Source: Pseudomonas poae (GTDB taxonomy: Bacteria; Pseudomonadota; Gammaproteobacteria; Pseudomonadales; Pseudomonadaceae). Taken from it: DNA of 64,000 bases. Below the pieces are notes generated by a model. That model was given only the letters and a program-made list of their open reading frames with translations, did no database searches and was not told where the DNA came from. Each line of letters starts with the position of its first letter. Positions within the stretch are counted from its first letter, which is position 1. The DNA lies in NCBI GenBank assembly GCA_004000515.1, contig CP034537.1, positions 4,168,001 through 4,232,000 of the forward strand, read 5' to 3'. Position numbers and translations under genes: made by a program. Of the stretch, positions 34,725 through 43,343 are shown in pieces.

Positions 34725-34961
34725 TTATCCTACTCGTGACAAGTCCAGCGACCAGGCTTCAGCCGCGACGTTTTCTGCTGATGGTTTCACGCCTGCCAGT
34801 TTCATTCGGGCGTAGACGCGGCCAACCACTGGGCGCCTGGCCCGGGTCAGCACGTACTTCCAGCCGTTCCGGTTGAGCCAGGCGATCTGGCCGGACGGGA
34901 TCATGTAGCCGGTGATTGCCGCGATCTCTTCCTCGGCAAGGGTTTCGCTCTGCATTTCCAT
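34725..34961 (-). CDS. DUF4224 protein, likely integrase accessory/excisionase
   Basis: 78 aa; ETLAEEEIAAITGYMIPSGQIAWLNRNGWKYVLTRARRPVVGR is the DUF4224 pattern found directly upstream of phage integrases. Four bases separate it from int, so the two are co-expressed. A directionality role is inferred from position. Confidence 0.85.
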   Translation of the reverse strand: MEMQSETLAEEEIAAITGYMIPSGQIAWLNRNGWKYVLTRARRPVVGRVYARMKLAGVKPSAENVAAEAWSLDLSRVG

Positions 34962-34998
34962 GGTGATGCTCCTTGCCGCGCTGGGCGGCAGAAGGTGG

Positions 34999-35739
34999 TT
35001 AATCCCAGTCCTTGCTCAGTGCCGGACGGGTTGCAGGGATGGTTTCAAGGGTGTGCAGGTTGAGCAGCGTGAAGTAGCCGCGATCAGGCATCCAACCGGC
35101 GGTGTCGATGTGGATGACGTTGCCGAGCGTGGCGGAAGAACGGATAGGGGTGTGTCCGACGACCAGGGCGCGGACGCCTTCGACGCCATGTGTTTCCTGG
35201 TGCTCGAAACGGCTGCGCGACCACATGCAACTGTTCTGCACCTGCTTGAGTCGCTTGTTGCTTTCGGGGGATTCCAGCTCAGCGCGCAACTGGCCCCAGG
35301 TGGGAAACGGGCAATCTGCGTGGACGATGCCAATCAGGCCTTGGGCCGTCTCAACCTCGATCGCAATCGGCAAGTCCTGGAACATAACCTGGTAGTTCTG
35401 CTGCTCCGTGAGTGGCAGACCAACGAACCAAACACCGCCGTTGTAAATCCAGTTGCCGATGTCGCAGGTATCGAAACGGCACACGTAATCGTCGTGGTTG
35501 CCGCGTACGGGGTGGAACCATGGTTTGTTCAGCCACCTGATCACGTCTTCGCACTCGGGCCCGCGGTCAACCAGATCGCCAACGCTAAAGAGTCGGTCAA
35601 CTGCAGGATCGAATCCAGCAGCATCCAGCGCCGCCTGCAACCGGGTGAAGTGCCCGTGAATGTCGCCAACCGCGAAGTCGCGGCCAGCAGTATTTGCGGC
35701 GAAGCGCTTCACGCGCGACACCTCGATATTTTCGAGCAT
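34999..35739 (-). CDS. Lambda-type serine/threonine protein phosphatase
   Basis: 246 aa metallophosphoesterase of the PP1-like lambda phosphatase family. Metal motifs FAVGDIHGH, SVGDLVDRGPE and VRGNHDDYV, plus ALVVGHTPI and the late His. The E. coli lambda enzyme (Orf221) is of this type. Second gene upstream of int in the leftward operon; host target unknown. Confidence 0.88.
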   Translation of the reverse strand: MLENIEVSRVKRFAANTAGRDFAVGDIHGHFTRLQAALDAAGFDPAVDRLFSVGDLVDRGPECEDVIRWLNKPWFHPVRGNHDDYVCRFDTCDIGNWIYNGGVWFVGLPLTEQQNYQVMFQDLPIAIEVETAQGLIGIVHADCPFPTWGQLRAELESPESNKRLKQVQNSCMWSRSRFEHQETHGVEGVRALVVGHTPIRSSATLGNVIHIDTAGWMPDRGYFTLLNLHTLETIPATRPALSKDWD

Positions 35740-35790
35740 GCGGAGTACCTCGCCCGCCGCTCACCGGCAGGCATGTAGGGGGGATTGGGG

Positions 35791-36562
35791 TTAGGCTGTT
35801 GCGAAAAGATCGAATTGCGGTACCGGAGTGTCGCGGACGGTGATCGCATCGGCGATCCGTTGTTGGGCGGTTCCGAAGTAACCGGCGTCCTGCTCAATGC
35901 CGATGAACTGCCGCCTCAGGTTCATGCAAGCAACGCCAGTGGTACCGCTACCCATGGTGTTGTCCAGCACCACCCCCCCGATCGGAGTACGTGCTGATCA
36001 AGAACTCCATCCAGGCCACGGGCTTTTGTGTGGGGTGATAGCTGGCGGTCTGCTTATCGCTGGAAAAGAACTGCACCGAGCGCGGGTACCGCTCCGTTGA
36101 GTCATATTCGGTGAGGGCCAAGGCCTTGCCGTAGCACTCAGAATTAACCGTCTTGCGCTTCGCTGTCTTGCGTTCGTGCCCGCTGGACATCTGTGGGTTG
36201 TACACCGGTTGTTTGCGGTAGAAGACTTGGGCGCTCTCATGCGCCCGTAGGGGCTGTTTCTTGGAGTTCAGGAACCCCGTGGCATTGCCTTTCTCCCAGA
36301 TCCACTCATACCGGTAGAGCTTTGGGTTGCTCGCCACCAGCATTGAGGCGAACGGCTGGGCCGCGCACAACACGATTGCGGCTTCTGGCTTGGCGATCCG
36401 CAAGTACTCCCGCCAGAGCGGCTCGAGTGGGATGATGGTGTCCCAGGCGCACTGCGTTGATCCGTAGGGCAGGTCGGCCAGCACCAGGTCCACGCTGGCA
36501 TCTGGCAAATGCTTCATGACCTGCAGGCAATCGCCGAGATAGAGCTGGTACTCGTTTTCCAT
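35791..36562 (-). CDS. Phage DNA N4/N6-methyltransferase (class beta), one frameshift
   Basis: DLPY catalytic motif (VLADLPYGSTQCAWD, about residue 30) precedes the SAM loop NTMGSGTTGVACMNL, the class beta order. The C run 35973-35979 on the top strand disrupts the frame between HPTQKPVAWMEFLISTYSD and VVLDNTMGSG; net one base too many or two too few. About 257 aa when joined. The ATG at 36562 has AAGGA upstream. No cognate nuclease is adjacent, so it is an orphan methylase that may protect phage DNA. Confidence 0.87.
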
Positions 36563-36662
36563 GGCCGAGCGCATCCTTGCCGCTATAGCGGCTGACTTTG
36601 AAGGGGGGGAGGGGAATTAGGGGAAGATGTTGCGGGGTTTTGATGTTGATGAATTCTGAAGT

Positions 36663-36684
36663 GGAGGCTATTCATTTAGCCTCC
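36663..36684. terminator. Hairpin at the end of the secreted-protein gene
   Basis: GGAGGCTA-TTCATT-TAGCCTCC, 8-bp stem covering the stop codon of the next gene; it has no T tract, so terminator function is uncertain. Confidence 0.4.
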
Positions 36685-37237
36685 AGGCTGAGCTGCAAGT
36701 CAGTAAAAGTGCCGTCCTCCGTCGCGCTCTTAAGGCGGTCTTTGTGAGGACTACTTTCAAATTGCGCTACTTTTTTGTACACGAGGCGATTTTTTTCTCG
36801 ATCCTCTTTCGCGTCAATGAACACTTCTAGCGTGTTGCTATCAATGATTTTTATATGCATCGATTCATGGCTTTCGGGGTCCTCAAGCTCAACGTAGCCC
36901 AAACGCTCGCTCTTTCTCGCATAAAGCTCATATGGGGTGGTTCGAGTTTGTTCTTTATCGTAGTAGAACCGTTGCATCCCGAAGTACAAGCCGTTTACGG
37001 CTCGGTCGGTTGTGGCGGTGGGTATCGGATTTGGGATAGAAGTGATGATGAAGCCGGCACCGCTATCAGTAGCCCACTTATAACCGTCTATTACTTTTCC
37101 AAGGCTTTAATCTGAGATCCATATTCCCTGCTGGACCGATCAGATGGCAGCTCCTGATACTGAAAATCCAGCTTGGCGAAAGCAACGCCCGAAACACAGA
37201 GCAGGCAGCTCAGAGCTACAGCAAACTTTAACTTCAT
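36672..37237 (-). CDS. Secreted prophage accessory protein, one frameshift
   Basis: 188 aa when repaired. Clear Sec signal peptide MKLKFAVALSCLLCVSGVAFA. The T run 37095-37098 is one base short; restoring it joins KALEK to VIDGYKWATDSGAGFIIT and on to GLYFGMQRFYYDKEQTRTTPYELYARK. The mature part is polar and Lys/Glu-rich, with no motif I recognise. Probably a periplasmic lysogenic-conversion protein. Overlaps the DUF4406 gene by four bases. Confidence 0.72.
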
Positions 37238-37635
37238 TCCATTTTCCCTGTTAAAAGCGGCGTCATCAATGCGATGGCCAACGGCCATTCTTGCTTAGGA
37301 GGGGCAGGTTTCAACATCGTTACCAGATCATGGGCATTCACCACCGTCATGCCGAGGCGTTCGGCGATCAGGACTTCCAGGCGGGCACCCTTTGAATGCT
37401 CCCAGCCGGGCAGGGTGGCCACGGTGTCGCAGTCCATCATGGCGGCAATGTCGCGGCGCATGCAGTCGTTCCAGGTGCCGCCGTCAGGGTTGAGTTCGGC
37501 GGGATTGGTGACGGTGTGGCCGCCGGCGCGCAGGTTGGTGGTCATTGCGTTGAACGCGGCGAAGTTGAGGCCGGGCAGGCCGGTCATGGGGCCGCTGAGG
37601 TAAATCCGTTTGCTGCAAAATGCACCTGACGGCAT
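37234..37635 (-). CDS. DUF4406 protein (nucleoside deoxyribosyltransferase-like)
   Basis: 133 aa; KRIYLSGPMTGLPGLNFAAFNA and the ending region MMDCDTVATLPGWEHSKGARLEVLIAERLG are the DUF4406 signature, a fold related to nucleoside 2-deoxyribosyltransferases. Common in phage early operons; substrate unknown. Confidence 0.85.
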   Translation of the reverse strand: MPSGAFCSKRIYLSGPMTGLPGLNFAAFNAMTTNLRAGGHTVTNPAELNPDGGTWNDCMRRDIAAMMDCDTVATLPGWEHSKGARLEVLIAERLGMTVVNAHDLVTMLKPAPPKQEWPLAIALMTPLLTGKME

Positions 37636-37668
37636 GATGTTCCTCCAGTTTCAATCTAAGGAGTGGAA

Positions 37669-38538
37669 GTGAAAAAATATCTATATGGGAAGAGGAAGTT
37701 TCTTGGTGACATAATTTCAGGAAAGTCTGGGCTGCGTTTCAGCGATATAATTCATTACTCAGTAATGGAAAATGAGTTAATGAGGGATGATGAACGTACA
37801 AAGGTTTTTGAAATACCTAAAGAGTATTTCAGGCTTTATGTGAAGGATAAGGAAATAAATCCGGCAGATATGGTGGGAGGTACTGTTCTAAGTATGCCCG
37901 TAGACAGGTGTTATTGTGTTTGCCTTAGTAGTAAGCCTAATGATCAGGTGCTTTTCGATCGCTTCAATGCTGATGTCTGCTTAGAGATTGACCTAGAGAA
38001 CCTTTTGCATTTTCTGTCTATAGCTGTTCAGAAATTTGAAGGTATGTCCGTGATTCATAAAGATGTAAGTTATTATCCTGCAATAATGGCGGATGCGTTT
38101 CCTGACTTAGATAGCATTTTGTTTTATAAGAGGGATATTTACTCGGTTGAGAGTGAATACAGAATCGCGATTACAGTCCCGCGCCATAGAACACACTTCA
38201 AAAGTGAGGGTAATGACAGAATAAAAATGTTTTCTGACGATGTGAACGATATTCGACACCTTTTCATAAATGGAAATACGCCTGAAATTAACAAAAGCTA
38301 TTTCACAGGCGTTTTTATTTTCCGGAAGATACTAAGCCGCCAGCGAGTTCACCGATCTGATCCTCCAAGGGTCATTGGCCCTGGCCAGTGCTGCCATCGG
38401 CGGCGGGCTCACGCTGTTGCCGCACATGTGCACCTGCTGGGTCTTGGTGAATGGCTTGCCGTCGGCACCGTGGCTAATGATGTAGTCGGCCGGGAAGCCC
38501 TGGGCCTTGTACAGCTCGGTCGGCTTCAGCATCCGTAG
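37669..38538 (+). CDS. AT-rich accessory protein, DUF2971-like layout; C-terminus doubtful
   Basis: Start GTG with AAGGAG upstream (MKKYLYGKRKFLGDI). The first ~220 residues are AT-rich and clearly coding; CVCLSSKPNDQVLFDRFNADVCLEIDL and ILFYKRDIYSVESEYRIAI resemble the layout of DUF2971 proteins, a weak match. From about 38,330 the frame runs into the antisense of the convergent methylase gene and the composition changes, so the true end is probably near 38,335 after a lost frame. Opposite strand to the surrounding operon: an independent cargo gene. Confidence 0.6.
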   Translation: MKKYLYGKRKFLGDIISGKSGLRFSDIIHYSVMENELMRDDERTKVFEIPKEYFRLYVKDKEINPADMVGGTVLSMPVDRCYCVCLSSKPNDQVLFDRFNADVCLEIDLENLLHFLSIAVQKFEGMSVIHKDVSYYPAIMADAFPDLDSILFYKRDIYSVESEYRIAITVPRHRTHFKSEGNDRIKMFSDDVNDIRHLFINGNTPEINKSYFTGVFIFRKILSRQRVHRSDPPRVIGPGQCCHRRRAHAVAAHVHLLGLGEWLAVGTVANDVVGREALGLVQLGRLQHP

Positions 38539-40416
38539 GCAGATGTCGACGATCACATAGGGGGTTCCCTTAACCATGACGGTGACCATGGCCACACGGT
38601 CCTTGGTGGTGATGGTCGGCGCGGGCGCATCGCAAGCGCTGATGTTCTCGGTGCCGTAGTAGCTGATCAGGAAGGCGGCAACCCGCAGGGCGCCCGCTTC
38701 ATGCTCTGGCGAGAGGGTGAGCGACACCAGCGAGCTCTTGCCACCGCCGCCTGCCGTGATGGTCGGCGCCGGGTCTTCCAGGCCTTGGCCAACACTGCCG
38801 CCGAATGCCCGCTCCATGAATGCGCTGACCAACCCGTGGTGCTGGCCGCCGGCGCTTATGGTGTGCAGCGGGTCATTGGCGTCCCGTGCATCACAGTTGC
38901 CCCGCAGGTGCACCAGGTTCGCCACGGCAAACTGCTGCTGGCTGCCGCTGTTGGTGACTGTGGTCATGGGTTCGTGCATGCCCTTGGCGTGCGTGGTGTT
39001 GAATCCGCCGTTGGCCTGAATCATAACCGCGGCGCTGACGGACTGGCCGCCGCCGCTGGCAGTGACGGTGCCCACCGGGCCACAGATGTCATTGATTCCG
39101 TGGGAGCGGCGCTTGTTTGCGCCAGAGCCCTCGCCGTGCCCGGCCTGGACGATGCAGGCGGAAGCCAGTGCTCGGTGGTTCTGGGTCATCAGCGTGCCCA
39201 CCGGCAGGTCCATGCCCACCGGTTTTCCTGAGTACTCTGGGCCACCGGCCCCAACCATCAACGGGCTGATCAGCGTCAGCTCGCCGCGGTTCGCGCAGGT
39301 CACTGTCGGCAGAGGTTCGAGTGGGTCGTTGATTCGGTCGCTGCCCTGGTGAGTTGCCGGTGCGATGATCGGGCTCACCATCGAGAAAGCGCCGCCCTTC
39401 GGGTAGGAGGTGATTGTGCGCAGCGGCTCGCCGGCCGATTGCACGGTCTCTCCCGACCAGTTGGCGATCGGCACAATGAACGGCGCCGCGCTATCGATGA
39501 CGAACTTCTTCATGCCCTTGGCAACGCGGCGCAGGGTGGCCGGGGCCAGGTCTTTCTTGCGGCCGAAGATGCTTTTGCCCAGGTCGGTAAAGTCGATGCA
39601 GTCAGCGGCCGTTTTCCACTTCCGCTGGCCCTTGGCAGGGTTCTTGGCGTGGGTCGGCTCTGGCCATACGATTGGCTGGCCGTCGCACCGGGCAATCATG
39701 AACAGTCTTTCGCGGCTGGTAGGCGCGCCGAAGTCGCAGGCCTTGATCACCTTCCACTCGACGACGTAGCCCATGCCCTCGAGCAGAGCCACGAAGCGGC
39801 GCCAGGTGCGGCCGCGCTGCTTGGGGTCTGGCACCAAGAACTGGTTGGATACGGGCACCTGCTCGCCTGGCGCAGCGACCCGGTTGGTGGTCGCTCCCTT
39901 CTTGGTAGGGTGCGGAACCTGGTCGAGGGTGACGACGCGACCGGTGGCCTTGTCGCGCTTGGCGATCAGGCGGCCCCACTGCAGGATCTGCTTCACGTTC
40001 TCCAGGCTGATGACCCGGGGCCGCTTCTTGCCACCCCACTTCAAGCCGATCCACGACAGGTTACGGATCTCGCGCTTGCGCGGTTGGCCGCCGGCCGCCT
40101 GGCTGTGATGCGTGCAGTCAGGCGACATGTGGAACCAGCCCACGGCCTTGCCGCCGCATTCGGTGTCCGGGTCACCATCGAACACGTCGGTTGTGAAGTG
40201 CTTGGCGCCTGGGTGATTCACGGTGTGCATGCTTATCGCTTGCGGGCTGTGGTTCTTCGCCACGTTCACCGTGCGGCCCAGCCCCATCTCCAGCCCGGTA
40301 CCGGCACCGCCACCACCGCAGAAGAAATCGACAACGATCTCATCGTCCTGAGGGTTGAAGCCGAGTCCGTATTGGGTTTTGAAATCGAAGGGGTGTTTCT
40401 TCTGTTGTGCGGACAT
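38332..40416 (-). CDS. Phage DNA cytosine-5 methyltransferase with repeated target-recognition region
   Basis: 694 aa from the ATG at 40416. SAM motif VVDFFCGGGGAGTGLE, catalytic segment FHMSPDCTHHSQAAGG (the phage SPDC form of motif IV), ENV motif in ISLENVKQILQWG, motif VIII FGAPTSRERLFMIA, and motif X MCGNSVSPPPMAAL at the end. Between VIII and IX there are about eight degenerate units of the form P-x-x-T-I/V-T (EPLRTITS, EPLPTVTC, GPVGTVTA, EPMTTVTN, DPLHTISA, DPAPTITA, APAPTITT). No restriction enzyme partner is seen. Confidence 0.9.
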   Translation of the reverse strand: MSAQQKKHPFDFKTQYGLGFNPQDDEIVVDFFCGGGGAGTGLEMGLGRTVNVAKNHSPQAISMHTVNHPGAKHFTTDVFDGDPDTECGGKAVGWFHMSPDCTHHSQAAGGQPRKREIRNLSWIGLKWGGKKRPRVISLENVKQILQWGRLIAKRDKATGRVVTLDQVPHPTKKGATTNRVAAPGEQVPVSNQFLVPDPKQRGRTWRRFVALLEGMGYVVEWKVIKACDFGAPTSRERLFMIARCDGQPIVWPEPTHAKNPAKGQRKWKTAADCIDFTDLGKSIFGRKKDLAPATLRRVAKGMKKFVIDSAAPFIVPIANWSGETVQSAGEPLRTITSYPKGGAFSMVSPIIAPATHQGSDRINDPLEPLPTVTCANRGELTLISPLMVGAGGPEYSGKPVGMDLPVGTLMTQNHRALASACIVQAGHGEGSGANKRRSHGINDICGPVGTVTASGGGQSVSAAVMIQANGGFNTTHAKGMHEPMTTVTNSGSQQQFAVANLVHLRGNCDARDANDPLHTISAGGQHHGLVSAFMERAFGGSVGQGLEDPAPTITAGGGGKSSLVSLTLSPEHEAGALRVAAFLISYYGTENISACDAPAPTITTKDRVAMVTVMVKGTPYVIVDICLRMLKPTELYKAQGFPADYIISHGADGKPFTKTQQVHMCGNSVSPPPMAALARANDPWRIRSVNSLAA

Positions 40417-40464
40417 AGGGGATCCTCGGGAGGTATAGTCCCTGTTTTTTGGAGGAGGGGATTT

Positions 40465-41120
40465 ATGCGGATATTCCTTGGGGGCTTGGCTTTTTAATAT
40501 TTGCCTTCGCATCGGCTCTGGCGTTTCATTTGCTCTCAATAGGTAAGTTTTCAGGATCTGAATTTACTGCGTTTGTTGTGGCGTTTGCCGTGCTTGCCAT
40601 GGTCATAGCCTATGCGCCAGAAGTGCAGGAAATTTCAATTGCTGGGAATGTTGTTAAGTTAAAAGAAGTTAAAGCGGAAGCATTAAAGGCCATCGAAAGT
40701 CTGAACAAGTCACGCATTGAAATGCTTAGGACTTTTTTAGGGTTGGCGCTCAAGCACAGTGGAGCTTTTGCAAGCAGTGCACCCATAGATCCTAGGACGC
40801 ACGCATTTTGGAAGCTGTTAGATCAGATAAAAGAATATGACTGTCTAGCTGAGCTCAAGGATGACGTGGTTTTGAGCGCAAAGGTTCTCCTCGCTGGCCA
40901 GTTGAACAATATTTCCCGCCGAAATAGAGATGCGAGAATTGTCGTTTCTGAGCCTTATCCGGACCCGCTTGATCTGGCAGCGATAGCTTTTAATGTCAAA
41001 GGTATTGAAGCTGCAGAGGCTGCTACAAGTCCAGCACCTGATAATTACAAAGATGAGATAAAAGAAGCACTGGTTGAGTATTCAAAACTATATGATCTTA
41101 TGATTCAGTTAAGCCGTTAG
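40465..41120 (+). CDS. Membrane-anchored accessory protein, one frameshift
   Basis: Starts ATG 40465 with GGAGGAGGGG upstream. The T run 40491-40495 is one base short; repaired, the protein begins MRIFLGGLAFLIFAFASALAFHLLS and has two N-terminal membrane segments, then a cytosolic helical domain (KLKEVKAEALKAIESLNKSRIEML), 218 aa. AT-rich, on the strand opposite to the early operon. No family recognised; a lysogenic-conversion or exclusion role is a guess. Confidence 0.68.
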
Positions 41121-41232
41121 AATAATTAACGCTAAACTCCAGTCGCCGGGGCTTTACTCTCGCCGGCTGGCGTGATTCGTTGATATGGGGTATTACGGGT
41201 GACCGGCATGTAGCCGGATCAAGGAGAGCGAG

Positions 41233-41427
41233 ATGAGCGAGAAGCCTTCAGACAGTGAAGTGGCGAAGCTGATCGGCATAACCGAGAACGAGGTCGACAC
41301 CTATCGTGTCAACTCCGATCTGAGGCCTGACGGTCGATGGCTCATCTATTTCGGATACCAGATGCCTGTAGCTTTGCGCAAAGGCCTGACTGGGAGCTTC
41401 ACGTTTTTAATGCCCGAGATGGGCTAA
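41233..41427 (+). CDS. Small protein of unknown function
   Basis: 64 aa (MSEKPSDSEVAKLIGITENEVDTYRVNSDLR...); AAGGAG seven bases before the ATG. The N-terminal part could be a short helix-turn-helix, with a C-terminal beta segment. Unrecognised. Confidence 0.6.
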   Translation: MSEKPSDSEVAKLIGITENEVDTYRVNSDLRPDGRWLIYFGYQMPVALRKGLTGSFTFLMPEMG

Positions 41428-41447
41428 GCGCGACAGGTTAGGGCGAG

Positions 41448-42044
41448 TCAGGCCGTGATGCGCTCGCCAATCACCTTGGTGGTGAAGCTTACCGAGTACT
41501 CAGTTGTCAGTTCGAACAGGCCCTTGCAGGTGTCGCACTCCATGTTCTTGTCGCCGTAGTCCTCGGTTTCAATGTGGATCACGGTGGCGCAGTGCGGGCA
41601 TTTGCATTCATCTAGGTTGCGATAATCCCACTCGTCATAGTCGGTCTCGGCGACCTTAGCCAGCGCTTCGGCCTTCGCAACGGCGTCTTCTGCGTCCTGG
41701 CAGGGCTTACAGGTGAACCCGTCAGGATGGCCCCACGGTGTTTCCGTGAGCTTCGAGCGGTGAGTACTGCACAGGCGGCAAACGTCGTGCATGTCGCAGA
41801 CGCTGTAGCTGTACCGGTCACCGCTGCCGGTGCATTTGGCACAGCCAGACACCCAATACCAAGCACCATCGATGCGTTCTGCGTACAGCCCTTTCTCGGG
41901 AGCGGTGAGTTCTACATAAGGCAGACCATTGCGATGCGGCTTACCGTGCCAGCCGTCATTCCAGATGCACTTCGAACCGCTGCGCGTGCGTTCGGCCCAC
42001 TCGCCGGGAATTTCCGGGATCAGAATCTTGGTGTCCTTGCTCAT
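41448..42044 (-). CDS. Zinc-ribbon phage protein
   Basis: 198 aa with many cysteine pairs: CAKC, CDMHDVCRLC, CKPC, CKCPHC and CDTCKG, suggesting two or three zinc ribbons. Part of the leftward early operon. No enzyme motif; family not recognised. Confidence 0.72.
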   Translation of the reverse strand: MSKDTKILIPEIPGEWAERTRSGSKCIWNDGWHGKPHRNGLPYVELTAPEKGLYAERIDGAWYWVSGCAKCTGSGDRYSYSVCDMHDVCRLCSTHRSKLTETPWGHPDGFTCKPCQDAEDAVAKAEALAKVAETDYDEWDYRNLDECKCPHCATVIHIETEDYGDKNMECDTCKGLFELTTEYSVSFTTKVIGERITA

Positions 42045-42172
42045 GGCAATCTCCAGTCAGGCGCCGCCATCCGTGTCCGGATGCGGTTACGCCTTGTTAT
42101 AGTAGGGTGGGGTAATTCTGTTTGATTAATGGAGCGGTCTGGACATGATCCAGGCCAAAAGGGAGTAAGTGA

Positions 42173-42739
42173 ATGGCGGGTTCGCTGTGGGAAGTGCTTT
42201 CAGCAATAGGTACATTGAGCGCAGTTGTTGTGGCTTTGGGGATTTCTATTCTCTCATCTCGAGAAAATCGCAAAGCGGAGATGGATCGTGCTGAGCTGGC
42301 TGCTGCCAAGATGTTTATTCCGCTATCCAATCTCTATGATAAAGCCTCCGGTCTTTATTCTTGGTATGCTTTTGGTGACTTCGAATTAAACGGGTCCGAA
42401 TCTGAAGTCATGAAGCGTCTAAAAGAGGTAGAAGCGCTCTCCGAAAGGATATCAATTGACGATTTATTTCCCTTGCTTAAATTGCCTCGCCATGTGGCAA
42501 AGAGGGCTGCTAGAGCGCAAGGTCTCATTCAGGCTTCTGTAGACTATGCTCGCGAGATGTTCACTTATAGTCTCTGGAGGCAGGCTGACGATAGCTTCAA
42601 AGATGATCGGTATGGCAGGCTGTTTTATATGTTGTTAGAGGTAAGGGATCATTTGGAAATCGTTGTCCGGGAGTGTGAGTCGTCTGCCTTGAATGGCGCT
42701 CCCCGCCCGACTTCAGAGGAAATCCAATGCAATGATTAG
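42173..42739 (+). CDS. Single-TM accessory protein on the opposite strand
   Basis: 188 aa; MAGSLWEVLSAIGTLSAVVVALGISILSS is an N-terminal membrane helix, followed by a helical cytosolic domain rich in charged residues. Lower GC than its neighbours. Together with the genes at 40,465 and 41,233 it interrupts the leftward operon. Unrecognised. Confidence 0.65.
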   Translation: MAGSLWEVLSAIGTLSAVVVALGISILSSRENRKAEMDRAELAAAKMFIPLSNLYDKASGLYSWYAFGDFELNGSESEVMKRLKEVEALSERISIDDLFPLLKLPRHVAKRAARAQGLIQASVDYAREMFTYSLWRQADDSFKDDRYGRLFYMLLEVRDHLEIVVRECESSALNGAPRPTSEEIQCND

Positions 42740-42788
42740 GAAACGTCCAGAGTCGTTTTTCGTTACCGGATTCATCTAGTAGGGTGAA

Positions 42789-43274
42789 TTATTCGCTGCC
42801 GTCCTCTTCCAGGTTCATTTGCATCGACTCCGCAAAGCCTGCTTGCCGTAATTTGCGCGCCACGTTTTGCGATATGTCGATTTCGTGGCGCTTAATTTCG
42901 AGCATCGAGACGGACTTCTCAGCACCCAGTGAATGGGCGTGTACGATCAGGCGCCAGATGGTAGCCCGATCCTTCGTCTCGCCCAGTTCGGCGGTGAGCG
43001 CTGCCAGTCGCTCACGCATTCCCTGGCGGAAGTAATGGCGGATGATGTCGGACGGCCCTTTGACCTTCGGCGGTGCCGGTGGCAGATCCTCGGCCCTGCC
43101 ATTCAACACAAGCAGCTGCACCGCCTCGCTGACTTCTTCGATCTCATGCCAGCGCATCAACTCGTCGAGCATCTGCCGGGTGCCGTACGGAACCGTGTGC
43201 CGCAATTCCTGCTCGCCCAGCTCCTGCCGTTTCTCGGCAAGCCTGGCTGTGCGTTCCTTCTGTTCGGCTGCCAT
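42789..43274 (-). CDS. Hypothetical phage protein with a helical RHH-like segment
   Basis: 161 aa. Charged N-terminal helix (EQKERTARLAEKRQELGEQEL), then YGTRQMLDELMRWHEIEEVSEAVQLLV, which resembles a ribbon-helix-helix segment, and a Pro-rich linker. Early operon; no assigned function. Confidence 0.65.
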   Translation of the reverse strand: MAAEQKERTARLAEKRQELGEQELRHTVPYGTRQMLDELMRWHEIEEVSEAVQLLVLNGRAEDLPPAPPKVKGPSDIIRHYFRQGMRERLAALTAELGETKDRATIWRLIVHAHSLGAEKSVSMLEIKRHEIDISQNVARKLRQAGFAESMQMNLEEDGSE

Positions 43275-43343
43275 GGCCTACCTCTTCTATTCCGCTGGCC
43301 GGCAGTGCGAGCCAGGTTTGACGTTTGCGTTGCTGGATGCGGG

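Noticed and set aside
39349..40497. 382-codon frame antisense to the cytosine methylase
   Set aside because: Shadow of a gene with all methylase motifs in order.
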